DNA from: UBA1535 sp964371035
Lineage (GTDB): Bacteria; Bacillota; Clostridia; Tissierellales; Sedimentibacteraceae
Reading direction: 5' to 3'
Assembly: GCA_964371035.1 (NCBI GenBank)
Contig: CAYJLG010000026.1
Coordinates: 1 to 39,052, forward strand
Length of the DNA: 39,052 nt
Each line of letters begins with the position of its first letter. Positions within the stretch are counted from its first letter, which is position 1. A program made the translations under genes and the position numbers. Below are positions 17,896-26,218 of the stretch, piece after piece. Below the pieces are notes generated by a model that saw only the letters and a list, made by a program, of their open reading frames with translations, was not told where the DNA came from and did no database searches.

Positions 17896-19059
17896 ATGTC
17901 GGAAAAATTTATACCGCTCTCAGTCCCCAATTTTTGCAAAAACGAGAAAAGCTATGTAAACGATGCTGTTGTTAGCGAATGGGTTTCAACCGGCGGCAGC
18001 AAAGTTTCGGGCTTTGAAGATGTTTTGGCAAAATATGTGGGCGCAAAAGGCGCCGTTGCTTGCAATAGCGGCACAAGCGGCTTGCACCTTTCTATGCTTG
18101 TTGCCAATATAACCGAGCAGCACGAAGTTCTTGCGCCGGCATTAACTTTTATTGCCGCGGTTAATCCTATACGCTATGTTAATGCACACCCTATTTTCAT
18201 TGGTTGTGATGACACACTTTGCATTTGCCCAAAATTGACACGCGAATTTTTGCAAAAAAACACAATAATGCAAAACGGAAAATGCATAAACAAAAACACA
18301 AATCGCAGAATTAAAGCAATTGTTATTGTGCATGTTTTTGGCAATATGGCAGATATGAGCGCATTTATGCAATTGGCAAAAGAGTACAATTTAACAGTAA
18401 TTGAAGACGCCACCGAAGCTTTAGGCACGAAGTACACAAGTGGAGAGTTCGCAGGTAAAATGGCAGGTACTATAGGCGATATAGGTGTTTACAGTTTTAA
18501 CGGCAACAAGCTTATAACTACAGGAAGCGGCGGCATGGTTGTTTCAAATAACAAAAACCGGCTTTTGCGCGCAAAGCACCTTTCAACACAAACAAAAACG
18601 GATGAAGTATACTATACTCACGACGAAGTGGGCTACAATTACCGCCTAACAAATTTACAGGCTGCTTTAGGCCTTGCACAAATGGAAAGTATTGAAAAAT
18701 TTATTGAGCACAAAAACAAAATGTACGATTTTTACCATAAGAATTTGCATGGTAAAAACGGCTTTGAAATTATGCCGTTTGTTGATAATATTCGCAGTAA
18801 CAAGTGGTTTTACAGCCTATTAATTACAGATAAAAGCCGCACAAACAGAGATGATGCTATTAAGAGGCTATCGCAAAAGAATATACAAACTCGCCCTATT
18901 TGGGCGCTTATAAACGAACAGGCAGACTATGGTAAATTTGAAAAGCACGGCCTTGATAAGGCACAATATTATGTGAATTCTATAATAAATATCCCCTGCT
19001 CTACCAATTTAAGCAAAGCCGACGCACAGCGTGTTGTTAAGGAAATTTTAGCGCTGTAA
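17896..19059 (+). CDS. legC: PLP aminotransferase, LegC type
   Basis: This DegT/DnrJ/EryC1-fold aminotransferase converts the 4-keto-6-deoxy nucleotide sugar made by LegB into the 4-amino sugar. The N-terminal IPLSVPNF is a variant of the LLPSF signature that defines the legionaminic-type subgroup. CNSGTSGLHLSM at 57-67 binds the PLP phosphate. DATEALGTKY at 171-180 contains the ring-stacking and N1-binding acids. Lys205 in FNGNKLITTGSGG forms the internal aldimine. At 387 residues the length is normal. AACAGGAG precedes the ATG and the gene starts 13 bp after the membrane-protein gene, in the same operon. Confidence 0.88.
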   Translation: MSEKFIPLSVPNFCKNEKSYVNDAVVSEWVSTGGSKVSGFEDVLAKYVGAKGAVACNSGTSGLHLSMLVANITEQHEVLAPALTFIAAVNPIRYVNAHPIFIGCDDTLCICPKLTREFLQKNTIMQNGKCINKNTNRRIKAIVIVHVFGNMADMSAFMQLAKEYNLTVIEDATEALGTKYTSGEFAGKMAGTIGDIGVYSFNGNKLITTGSGGMVVSNNKNRLLRAKHLSTQTKTDEVYYTHDEVGYNYRLTNLQAALGLAQMESIEKFIEHKNKMYDFYHKNLHGKNGFEIMPFVDNIRSNKWFYSLLITDKSRTNRDDAIKRLSQKNIQTRPIWALINEQADYGKFEKHGLDKAQYYVNSIINIPCSTNLSKADAQRVVKEILAL

Positions 19060-19081
19060 TTTATTTCATCGAGGTAAGAAC

Positions 19082-20131
19082 ATGCAAATTAACGAACTTA
19101 TAATAAGCGAAAACGAGAGCGTTTTAAACGCTATGCAAAAGCTTGATGCTACAGGGCGCACAATATTATTTGTCGCTCCCGATTTACATCTTAAAGCCAT
19201 AGTAACCGACGCCGATATTCGCCGTTTTATTTTAAAGGGTGGCAATTTAAGCGAGCCTGTTTTAAACATGGCAAACTATAGCCCAAAAAGCTTAAAATTA
19301 GAACAGCGCAGTAACGCAGCAGAATTTTTACTTGAAAATGCCATTTCCGCTGTGCCGCTACTTGATAAAGGCGGAAAAATACAAGACGTTATTTTTGCCG
19401 GTGGCCTTGATATAGACACCGCCAAAAAAGCAAATTTACCCGTTGTTATTATGGCTGGTGGCCTTGGCACACGCCTATACCCCTACACAAAAATTTTACC
19501 TAAACCACTAATTCCCATTGGGGAGCTTCCCATAGTAGAGCATATTATTAACCGCTTTGCAAGTTTTGGCTGTGAGAATTACTATATGGTTGTTAATTAC
19601 AAAAAAAATATGATAAAAAGCTATTTTAACGATTTGCAAAAAGATTACACCCTAAATTATATAGACGAAGAAATAGCTCTTGGCACAGGCGGTGGTTTAT
19701 CCTTATTAAAAGGTAAAATAAACGAAACATTCTTTTTTTCTAACTGTGATATCTTAATAGATGCCGACTATGGCGATATATTTAGCTACCATAAGCAAAA
19801 CAAAAATATTATAACGATGGTATGCGCTGTTAAAAATTTCAAAATACCTTATGGCGTTATTAAGCTTGACGAAAACGGCGAAATACAAAGCATAAAAGAA
19901 AAGCCTGAAATGAACTTTTTAACTAATACGGGCCTTTATGTTGTGGAACCTCAAGTGCTTAATGAAATAAAAAGCGATGTTAAAATTGGCTTTCCCGATA
20001 TTATTGAGCAATATAGAAATGCAGGCGAAAAAGTTGGTGTTTACCCTGTTAGCGAGCAAAGTTGGATGGATATGGGCCAGCTTGAAGAAATGGAAAGCAT
20101 GAAAAGAAAACTGGACACCGCAGGGCTTTAG
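19082..20131 (+). CDS. ptmE: CBS-domain sugar-phosphate nucleotidyltransferase, PtmE-like
   Basis: Two CBS motifs occupy residues 1-112 and a nucleotidyltransferase domain covers 118-349. The NTP-binding signature is MAGGLGTRLYPYTKILPKPL at 124-142, followed by SNCDILIDADY with the metal-binding Asp. In Campylobacter a CBS-nucleotidyltransferase of this layout (PtmE) makes GDP-GlcNAc, the nucleotide sugar that LegB uses. The same role here is inferred from architecture and neighbourhood; a mannose-1-phosphate guanylyltransferase would look similar. The CBS pair suggests allosteric control by an adenine nucleotide. CGAGGTAAG lies before the ATG, 22 bp after legC. Confidence 0.75.
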   Translation: MQINELIISENESVLNAMQKLDATGRTILFVAPDLHLKAIVTDADIRRFILKGGNLSEPVLNMANYSPKSLKLEQRSNAAEFLLENAISAVPLLDKGGKIQDVIFAGGLDIDTAKKANLPVVIMAGGLGTRLYPYTKILPKPLIPIGELPIVEHIINRFASFGCENYYMVVNYKKNMIKSYFNDLQKDYTLNYIDEEIALGTGGGLSLLKGKINETFFFSNCDILIDADYGDIFSYHKQNKNIITMVCAVKNFKIPYGVIKLDENGEIQSIKEKPEMNFLTNTGLYVVEPQVLNEIKSDVKIGFPDIIEQYRNAGEKVGVYPVSEQSWMDMGQLEEMESMKRKLDTAGL

Positions 20132-20234
20132 TTTTTGCAAAAAATATTAGTTATAATTAAAGCGTATTTTCACATGCTACTATTTTAAAATTTATAAAAT
20201 TATTGTAATATTTTACGCTAATCAATTGCATTAA

Positions 20235-20288
20235 GGCATACTGTCTATGCGTTTTATGCCAAACATCTCCACTTTGTAATGAGATGTT
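20235..20288 (+). promoter_or_regulatory. Two tandem hairpins in the legI leader
   Basis: GGCATA (20235-20240) pairs with TATGCC (20255-20260), and directly after it AACATCTC (20262-20269) pairs with GAGATGTT (20281-20288) around an 11-nt loop. They lie 38 bp before the legI start, inside the longest gap of the gene cluster (194 bp). They could be a leader RNA element, or an operator plus attenuator. There is no match to a known riboswitch that I recognise. Confidence 0.4.
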
Positions 20289-20325
20289 AAACACTACTTG
20301 TGCTCTGCACAGAATGGAGAATGAT

Positions 20326-21321
20326 ATGTCTGTTTGTATTATAGCAGAGGCGGGCGTAAACCATAACGGGAGCCTTGAAAAAGCAAAGCAAATGGCACTT
20401 GCAGCAAAAAATGCGGGCGCAGATATTGTTAAGTACCAAACAGCTGTACCCGAGCTTGTTATAAGCAAATTTGCCCAAAAAGCACAGTACCAAAAACAAA
20501 ACACCGGCAGTGAAGAAAGCCAGCTTGACATGGTGCGCCGTTTGCATTTTGGCTTTGAAGAACACAGGATACTGCAAGCTTATTGCAAAGAAATAGGTAT
20601 TGAGTATTTATCAACGCCTTTCGATGACGACAGCATAGATTTTTTAAGTGAGCTTGATTTATCACTTTTTAAAATTCCCTCGGGCGAAATAACAAATTTG
20701 CCATACCTTGAAAAAATAGGAGCGCTGCAAAAACCTGTTATGATTTCAACCGGCATGAGCACCGTTAGCGAAATACAAGATGCCATTGATGTTCTAAACG
20801 CAAACGGTGCAGGGCCTATAACTATTCTTCACTGCAACACGCAATACCCAACCCCTATGCACGATGCAAATTTGCTTGCCATGCAAAACATAAAAGAGGT
20901 TTTTGGCCTGCCTGTAGGCTTCTCAGACCATACGCTTGGTTATGAGGCCGATATAGCAGCAGTTGCCCTTGGCGCATGCGTTATAGAAAAACATTTCACT
21001 TTAGATAAAAATGCCCCCGGCCCCGACCATAAAGCAAGCCTTGATGAGCACGAATTAAAGGCTATGGTTAAAGCTATTCGTAATATCGAAATGGCACTTG
21101 GCAGTGGCAAAAAACACGTTACCGATAGCGAGAAAGAAAATATAACTATCGCAAGAAAAAGTATAGTTGCAAAAACCGCAATAAAAAAAGGTGATGTTTT
21201 CACAAGAGAAAATTTAAGTGTTAAACGGCCTGCAAGCGGAATTAGCCCTATGAAATTTTATGATGTTTTAGGTAAAATATCTAAAAGGGACTTTGAAGAA
21301 GATGAGTGTATTGAAATTTAA
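20326..21321 (+). CDS. legI: N,N'-diacetyllegionaminate synthase (NeuB family)
   Basis: The enzyme condenses a 6-deoxy-diacetamido hexose with phosphoenolpyruvate to form the nine-carbon nonulosonate. The NeuB TIM barrel begins IIAEAGVNHNGSLEKAKQM. It contains KIPSGEITNLPYLEKIG, MISTGMST and IEKHFTLDKNAPGPDHKASL, the last including a metal-binding His. The last 55 residues are the SAF (antifreeze-like) domain, KSIVAKTAIKKGDVFTRENL. The frame is open from 20284, but ATG 20326 has GGAGA 5 bp upstream and gives the canonical MSVCIIAEAGVNHNG start (331 residues). Assignment to legionaminate rather than sialate or pseudaminate follows from the flanking legB, legC and legG. Confidence 0.88.
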   Translation: MSVCIIAEAGVNHNGSLEKAKQMALAAKNAGADIVKYQTAVPELVISKFAQKAQYQKQNTGSEESQLDMVRRLHFGFEEHRILQAYCKEIGIEYLSTPFDDDSIDFLSELDLSLFKIPSGEITNLPYLEKIGALQKPVMISTGMSTVSEIQDAIDVLNANGAGPITILHCNTQYPTPMHDANLLAMQNIKEVFGLPVGFSDHTLGYEADIAAVALGACVIEKHFTLDKNAPGPDHKASLDEHELKAMVKAIRNIEMALGSGKKHVTDSEKENITIARKSIVAKTAIKKGDVFTRENLSVKRPASGISPMKFYDVLGKISKRDFEEDECIEI

Positions 21322-21339
21322 AAAACGTATGGTTTCTGC

Positions 21340-21368
21340 TTTTCAAATAACATTTTTTATTGTATAAT
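21340..21368 (+). promoter_or_regulatory. Possible promoter of the PilZ/HD-GYP pair
   Basis: TTTTCA (21340-21345), a 17-bp spacer and TATAAT (21363-21368) lie 64 bp before the PilZ gene. The -10 is perfect and the -35 matches 4 of 6. It suggests that this part of the cluster can be transcribed independently of the upstream sugar genes. Confidence 0.45.
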
Positions 21369-21432
21369 AATATAAAACTTGTTTTAACGCTATATTTTTA
21401 ATTCTATATTAATTTAAGGGGTGAGCTTTAAT

Positions 21433-22011
21433 ATGCCGGAAATTGATTCAAGTTTTCTGCGCACATTAGATTTTAATGGTGCACGGGTTCTTGTGAAAAG
21501 CGCTATTGATGATAATTTATCTTTTAATACAGCAATAGTTGAACATAATAAAGCTTATCAAACAATAAATGTTGCCTTGAATGAGGAAATACCTTGGGAT
21601 TTATCAAAGTTACTTGTTATTGTTTTTGCAAATTCAAAAGTGTATCAATTTGATGGCACAGGGCGAAAAAACGCAACGCAACGCGGTTCTTTAGAAATTG
21701 CAATTTATAAGGCAAGCGAAAAAGAAGATAGAAAACAGCAGCGCTATGATGTTAATATTAACGCTAATGTAGACGCTGTATTAATAGATAACTACTTGCT
21801 TGATTTGAAAATTCCAATGCAAACAACTATTTTAAATGTAAGCAATAACGGGCTGATGTTTAAGGCTATGTCGGGAGCATTTAGGCCAAAAGATATTTTG
21901 CGTTTAACTGCACCGGATATGGATAATACAATTTTTTATGTTAGCATTGTGCGTAAAAACAATATAGATTTGCTTACTGCAAATTACGGCTGTAAGCTTG
22001 TTACTATTTAA
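21433..22011 (+). CDS. PilZ-domain protein (probable c-di-GMP receptor)
   Basis: The N-terminal half (1-95) resembles the YcgR-type N domain in length but is not otherwise recognised. The C-terminal PilZ domain carries both c-di-GMP-binding motifs: RxxxR as Arg100 to Arg104 (RKQQR) and [D/N]xSxxG as Asn135, Ser137 and Gly140 (NVSNNG). Binding is therefore expected. ATG 21433 is chosen over GTG 21421 because AAGGGGTG lies about 10 bp upstream of it and overlaps the GTG itself (192 residues). It abuts the HD-GYP gene with no gap. In other bacteria such proteins act as flagellar brakes or polysaccharide regulators. The target here is unknown. Confidence 0.8.
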   Translation: MPEIDSSFLRTLDFNGARVLVKSAIDDNLSFNTAIVEHNKAYQTINVALNEEIPWDLSKLLVIVFANSKVYQFDGTGRKNATQRGSLEIAIYKASEKEDRKQQRYDVNINANVDAVLIDNYLLDLKIPMQTTILNVSNNGLMFKAMSGAFRPKDILRLTAPDMDNTIFYVSIVRKNNIDLLTANYGCKLVTI

Positions 22012-23124
22012 ATGAAAACGGGTATTATTATGGATGACAAAACAAGGTTAATTCCCATAGCATATGACTATTTATTTGCCGGAATGACTGTTCAAGACGA
22101 TATATACAACTATAACGGTAAAATTGTTCTTGTTCCTAAAGGTGTTATTTTAGACGACCTTAAGCTCAGTAGGCTTAAAAGGTTTAATTCCGACAGAAGA
22201 AATATAAAAGTTAAAATTAACACGTATAAAGCCCTGCGTGAAAACAAGGCTGTTTCGCAGGCACTGCAACTTGAAAAACTTGAAAATGATACGGGGTACG
22301 GCTCTGTAAAAGACAGTGTAAATTCGTTTTTAACCCAAACAAAATATTCATCAGAGCTTGACGTTAAACAAACAAATGCTCTTACGCAAAATATAACAGA
22401 GGTTTTAAGCTCTTCGCAAATGACAAAAATTTTTGAATGTGTTAATGCCCCGCATCCCGCTGACGAATATTTGCAGCACCACAGCCTAAATGTTAGCCTG
22501 TTAAACGGAATTATGGGCAAATGGCTTAATCTCGATTCTAAAACCGTGCAGGAACTTATTTTAACAGGCTTGCTACATGATATTGGCAAAACAAAAGTTA
22601 ACCAAGATATTTTAAATGCTCCCAGAAAATTAACCGCTGAAGAGTTTGATCATATTAAACAGCACCCGGAATTTTCTTACGAGCTATTAAGCGAAAATGA
22701 TTTAATCCCCGAAAACGTAAAAATTGGTGCTCTTTTGCACCACGAGCGAGAAGATGGCTCAGGTTATCCAAAAGGATTAAAGGGCAACGCTGTACCTATT
22801 CATGCTAAAATCACAGCAGTTAGCGATGTTTACGACGCATTAGCTTCAAGGCGCTGTTACAAGCAAGAGCAAAGCGCTCTTCACGTTTTAAGTATGATGA
22901 TGCGCGGTGAAGTTGGCCTTTGCGATAATATGTATTTAAAACTTTTTTGCCAATATATGCCTGAAAATTTCTTAAATAAAAGTGCGCTTATGAACGATGG
23001 TACTATAGCAACTGTTCGCTTCATTCCAATAAACGATGTTGAGCACCCTATTCTTGACATTGACGGTGAAATTAAGCAGGCGAGCGATGAATGGTCTTGC
23101 ACTAAAATTTTGATAGAAGAGTAA
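22012..23124 (+). CDS. HD-GYP domain protein (probable c-di-GMP phosphodiesterase)
   Basis: HD-GYP enzymes hydrolyse c-di-GMP to pGpG or GMP using a di- or tri-metal site. Seen here are His157 (LQHHSLNV), HDIGK at 189-193, His218 (HIKQHPEF), LLHHERED at 241-248 and the signature GSGYPKG at 249-255, then AVSDVYDAL with Asp272. All key ligands look present, so the enzyme is likely active. The N-terminal 130 residues are an unrecognised sensor-like region also found in other clostridial HD-GYP proteins. The ATG at 22012 directly follows the PilZ stop (TAAATG), which suggests coupled translation. ATG 22030 is an alternative start with ACGGG upstream. Confidence 0.85.
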   Translation: MKTGIIMDDKTRLIPIAYDYLFAGMTVQDDIYNYNGKIVLVPKGVILDDLKLSRLKRFNSDRRNIKVKINTYKALRENKAVSQALQLEKLENDTGYGSVKDSVNSFLTQTKYSSELDVKQTNALTQNITEVLSSSQMTKIFECVNAPHPADEYLQHHSLNVSLLNGIMGKWLNLDSKTVQELILTGLLHDIGKTKVNQDILNAPRKLTAEEFDHIKQHPEFSYELLSENDLIPENVKIGALLHHEREDGSGYPKGLKGNAVPIHAKITAVSDVYDALASRRCYKQEQSALHVLSMMMRGEVGLCDNMYLKLFCQYMPENFLNKSALMNDGTIATVRFIPINDVEHPILDIDGEIKQASDEWSCTKILIEE

Positions 23125-23141
23125 TATTTAAGGGGATGCAC

Positions 23142-24311
23142 ATGGCAAGCTACAATATAGGCATTGTTACAAGCACCAGGGCAGATTACGGCCTGCTTCG
23201 CCCATTAATTTCGAAGTTTACAAAAAACAAATATTTTAATGTGCGCCTTATTGTTACAGGCGCACATTTGTGTGAGCAGTTTGCAAACACTGTTAGCGAA
23301 ATTGAAAATGACAACAATGATATTTTTGCAAAAATCGATATACTTAAATTTGGCACATCTACCAATTTGCAAATTGCCAAAACAATTGCATATACCATTA
23401 AAACTTTCGCTGCTTTTTTAAGCAAGAAACAAAACAGGCCGGATGCTCTTTTGGTTTTAGGCGACAGATATGAAATTTTTGCTGTTTGTACGGCAGCTTC
23501 GGCTTTAAGTATACCAATTATCCACATTAGCGGTGGCGATGTAACACACGGCTCTGCAGACGACTACTACAGGCACTGCATTACAAAAATGTCGCGTTTA
23601 CATTTCCCCTCATGCGAGCAATACGCAAACAGGCTTATAAATATGGGCGAAAACCCAATGTTTGTGCATAATGTGGGCGGCTTGGGCGATGAAAATTTAC
23701 GAAAGCTTAAACTTTTAAGCCGCAAAGAGCTTAGTGACAGTTTGAATTTTAATTTAGAACAAAAATTTGCCTTAATAACTTATCACCCTGAAACAGCGGG
23801 AAATGTTGAAAGTGTAACGCAATTTAAGAGCCTGTTAAATGCGCTTAAATATTTCGATATAGCTTGCATTTTCACAAAAGCAAACGCAGATAGCGGCGGC
23901 ATAAAAATTAACAAGCTTATAGATAGCGCTTGCCAACGCAATAAAAATTACATTAATTTCACAAGCATGGGCGCTTTAAGGTATATTTCAGCTATGAAAT
24001 ATTGCGCTGCTGTTATAGGGAATTCTTCTTCGGGTGTTGTTGAAACACCAACATTTAAAGTGCCAACTGTAAATATAGGCGCAAGGCAAAAAGGCAGAAT
24101 TATTAGCGCAAATATCATTAATTGTGCAGCAGATGAAAACAGCATAAAAAGTGCTATAGAAAAAGCGCTTTCAAATGAATTTACACACATTGCAGCGCAA
24201 GCAGTAAGCCCTTATAACGGTGGCGATACAGCACAAAAAATTGTTGATTTAACGCTTACCTATTTGCAAGGCGAACACTATGCATCACCTAAAGAATTCT
24301 ATGATGTTTAA
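23142..24311 (+). CDS. legG: Hydrolysing nucleotide-sugar 2-epimerase, LegG/NeuC type
   Basis: The enzyme removes the nucleotide and inverts C2 of the diacetamido sugar, supplying the free hexose for LegI. Visible motifs are TSTRADYGLLRPL at the N terminus, VLGDRYEIFA, HISGGDVTHGSADDYYRH, and GNSSSGVVETPTFKVPTVNIGARQKGR in the nucleotide-binding C domain. These are typical of the NeuC/NnaA/LegG group. AAGGGG lies only one base before ATG 23136 but 7 bp before ATG 23142, so the latter is preferred (389 residues). It follows the HD-GYP gene by 17 bp. The position in the locus supports LegG over a general UDP-GlcNAc 2-epimerase. Confidence 0.87.
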   Translation: MASYNIGIVTSTRADYGLLRPLISKFTKNKYFNVRLIVTGAHLCEQFANTVSEIENDNNDIFAKIDILKFGTSTNLQIAKTIAYTIKTFAAFLSKKQNRPDALLVLGDRYEIFAVCTAASALSIPIIHISGGDVTHGSADDYYRHCITKMSRLHFPSCEQYANRLINMGENPMFVHNVGGLGDENLRKLKLLSRKELSDSLNFNLEQKFALITYHPETAGNVESVTQFKSLLNALKYFDIACIFTKANADSGGIKINKLIDSACQRNKNYINFTSMGALRYISAMKYCAAVIGNSSSGVVETPTFKVPTVNIGARQKGRIISANIINCAADENSIKSAIEKALSNEFTHIAAQAVSPYNGGDTAQKIVDLTLTYLQGEHYASPKEFYDV

Positions 24312-24361
24312 TATACTTAATTTTTTTTGCCGCTTATTAGGCGGCGGAACGGAGCATTAAA

Positions 24362-25090
24362 ATGAGCGAATTTATAAACGATTTTATAAGCACAATAACA
24401 CAGCTTATACAATCTCAAATTAGCGAGCCGTCTTCGGTAGTGCTATTAGTGATATCAACCGCTATGCGTTTTACCGCTATAGGAATTTGCATTGCATGCG
24501 CAATTATGTTAGTGCAAACAATAATTGTGCTTTTCAATAAAGAAAAACGCCTGCAAAGCATACCACTTGGTATTTCATTCGCCGTTTTGCTTGGTGCCGC
24601 TTTTGCAATATTTAGCCCTTTTGCCGCAAGCGTGCCCGAAGCCGCAAGCACCGCCGCTTTGCAAGAAATAATATATAAAACCCCCGAGCAAATAGCGGAA
24701 GAAAAAGCACAAGAAGAGCTTTTGCAAGAGCAAACAGAGGGCGAAGCAACCGAGCAAACAAGCACCGAGAGTGAGTTAGAAGAACAAGAGGACGAAGAAG
24801 TTTTAGAGGGCCTACAAAGAAGCGTAACAAAGCAAACAGAACTTACCGAGGAGCAAATGCAAGCTGTGCTTACTATATTAGACGAAACGCAAATAAAGCG
24901 CACGCTTTTAAGGCAGTTGCCTGAAGAGGCAGGGCAAAATATTATGATTAGGCTTAGCGATAATACAAAATGGCAAATTATGCTTTTGCAAGACGGCGGC
25001 TACATATACGCAGGTGAAGATATAGGCTTTATAAACGAAATAGATGATTACGACAGCTTTTACAACAATTTACTCACAGCTTTAAGCTAA
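24362..25090 (+). CDS. Unknown membrane protein with an acidic coiled-coil stretch
   Basis: No family is recognised. Two membrane helices at about 25-58 and 65-88 are followed by a very acidic Glu/Gln segment at 103-150 (QIAEEKAQEELLQEQTEGEA). A soluble C-terminal part of about 90 residues contains LTEEQMQAVLTILDETQ and NTKWQIMLLQDGGYIYAGE. The charge pattern suggests a helical stalk carrying a small globular head in the cytoplasm or outside. It lies in the same direction between legG and the oxidoreductases. CGGAACGGAG upstream resembles the legB ribosome binding region. A link to glycan export or signalling is guesswork. Confidence 0.6.
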   Translation: MSEFINDFISTITQLIQSQISEPSSVVLLVISTAMRFTAIGICIACAIMLVQTIIVLFNKEKRLQSIPLGISFAVLLGAAFAIFSPFAASVPEAASTAALQEIIYKTPEQIAEEKAQEELLQEQTEGEATEQTSTESELEEQEDEEVLEGLQRSVTKQTELTEEQMQAVLTILDETQIKRTLLRQLPEEAGQNIMIRLSDNTKWQIMLLQDGGYIYAGEDIGFINEIDDYDSFYNNLLTALS

Positions 25091-25153
25091 ATTTAAGTAA
25101 CAAGCAATAGCTTTCATTATTTACCTGCATAAGAAGCAGATATGTAATTTACT

Positions 25154-25180
25154 TATTATCACAAGATATTTGTGATAATA
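25154..25180. repeat. Perfect 11-bp inverted repeat upstream of the oxidoreductase pair
   Basis: TATTATCACAA (25154-25164) and TTGTGATAATA (25170-25180) flank a 5-nt centre. No T run follows, so it is not a standard terminator. It could be an operator or an RNA hairpin 27 bp before the next start codon. Confidence 0.55.
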
Positions 25181-25207
25181 CAAAACTGAAAACAAAGGTG
25201 ATTTTTT

Positions 25208-26215
25208 TTGAATTTCAACGATAAAAAACAAGTTCTTATTATAGGTCTTGGAAGCATGGGAAAACGACGCGCCAGATTAATAAAAAACATATTCCAAAAT
25301 GCCGTTATAAGCGGCGTTGATAATAGCGCTGAGCGAAGAGAGCAAGCGCAAGAGCTTGGTATTAAAGCTTTTGACAGCATAGAAAAAGCTACCGATAATT
25401 GCATTTACGATGCGGCTTTTGTCTGCACCGCGCCAATTACTCACGCACAAATTATCAATGAGCTTTTAGATAGAAAACTAAATATTTTCACAGAGCTTAA
25501 TTTAATAAGTGACGATTACTCTAAACTTACTAAAAAGGCAAGTGAAAGTAATTTGTTTATGTTTTTATCCAGCACAATGCTTTATAGAAAAGAAACGCAA
25601 TTTATAAAAAAAGAGCTTGCTAATTTTGATAAAACCGTTAATTACATATACCACATTGGGCAATATCTGCCCGATTGGCACCCATGGGAAAGTTATAAAA
25701 ATTTTTTTGTGGGCGATGCTAAAACAAGCGGAATAAGAGAAATTTTCGCAATTGACCTTCCTTGGATTTACGACGCTTTCGGTGAAATTACAAATATTTA
25801 TGCCACAAGCGATAAGATATCTGATTTAGATTTGCCCTATAACGACAGCTATTTTGTTACACTTAGGCATAAAAACGGCGCAAAGGGAATATTAGCTGTA
25901 GATGTAGTGTGCCCGAAACCCGTTAGGAACTTTGAAGTGTTCGGCGAGGGCTTGCACCTGTTTTGGGAAGGCAGTCCAACCACATTGTTTAAGTATGATA
26001 CAGCCACAAAGCAAAAAGAGTTTGTTGACACCTATGGAAATTTTGAGCACGATGATAGGTATAGCGATAATATTGTTGAAAACGCTTATGTAGATGAAAT
26101 AGTAAACTTTTTCATGGCACTTGAAAATAAGGAAAAAGCTTTGTGGAGCTTTGAAAAAGATGAAATTGTACTTAATATTATTAACGAAATTGAACAAAAA
26201 GCTAAGGAGGCGTAA
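25208..26215 (+). CDS. Gfo/Idh/MocA oxidoreductase, variant lacking the EKP motif
   Basis: This is an NAD(P)-dependent sugar oxidoreductase by fold. The Rossmann motif is GLGSMGKRRARL at about 14-25. At the position where the family normally has the EKP motif, with its catalytic Lys, this protein reads IFTELNLISDD, so the Lys is absent. The shared YLPDW motif is present (GQYLPDWHPWESY). The C-terminal alpha/beta domain is complete at 335 residues. The start is TTG 25208, with AAAGGTG 7 bp upstream. It is followed after 3 bp by a paralogue with an intact motif, so the two may form a heteromer or act on different intermediates. Its place in nonulosonate synthesis is inferred. Confidence 0.78.
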   Translation: MNFNDKKQVLIIGLGSMGKRRARLIKNIFQNAVISGVDNSAERREQAQELGIKAFDSIEKATDNCIYDAAFVCTAPITHAQIINELLDRKLNIFTELNLISDDYSKLTKKASESNLFMFLSSTMLYRKETQFIKKELANFDKTVNYIYHIGQYLPDWHPWESYKNFFVGDAKTSGIREIFAIDLPWIYDAFGEITNIYATSDKISDLDLPYNDSYFVTLRHKNGAKGILAVDVVCPKPVRNFEVFGEGLHLFWEGSPTTLFKYDTATKQKEFVDTYGNFEHDDRYSDNIVENAYVDEIVNFFMALENKEKALWSFEKDEIVLNIINEIEQKAKEA

Positions 26216-26218
26216 TCT

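Noticed and set aside
25159..25175. Possible Rex or CRP/FNR binding site in the palindrome
   Set aside because: Those sites have TTGTGA or TGTGA first and TCACA second; here the order is reversed.
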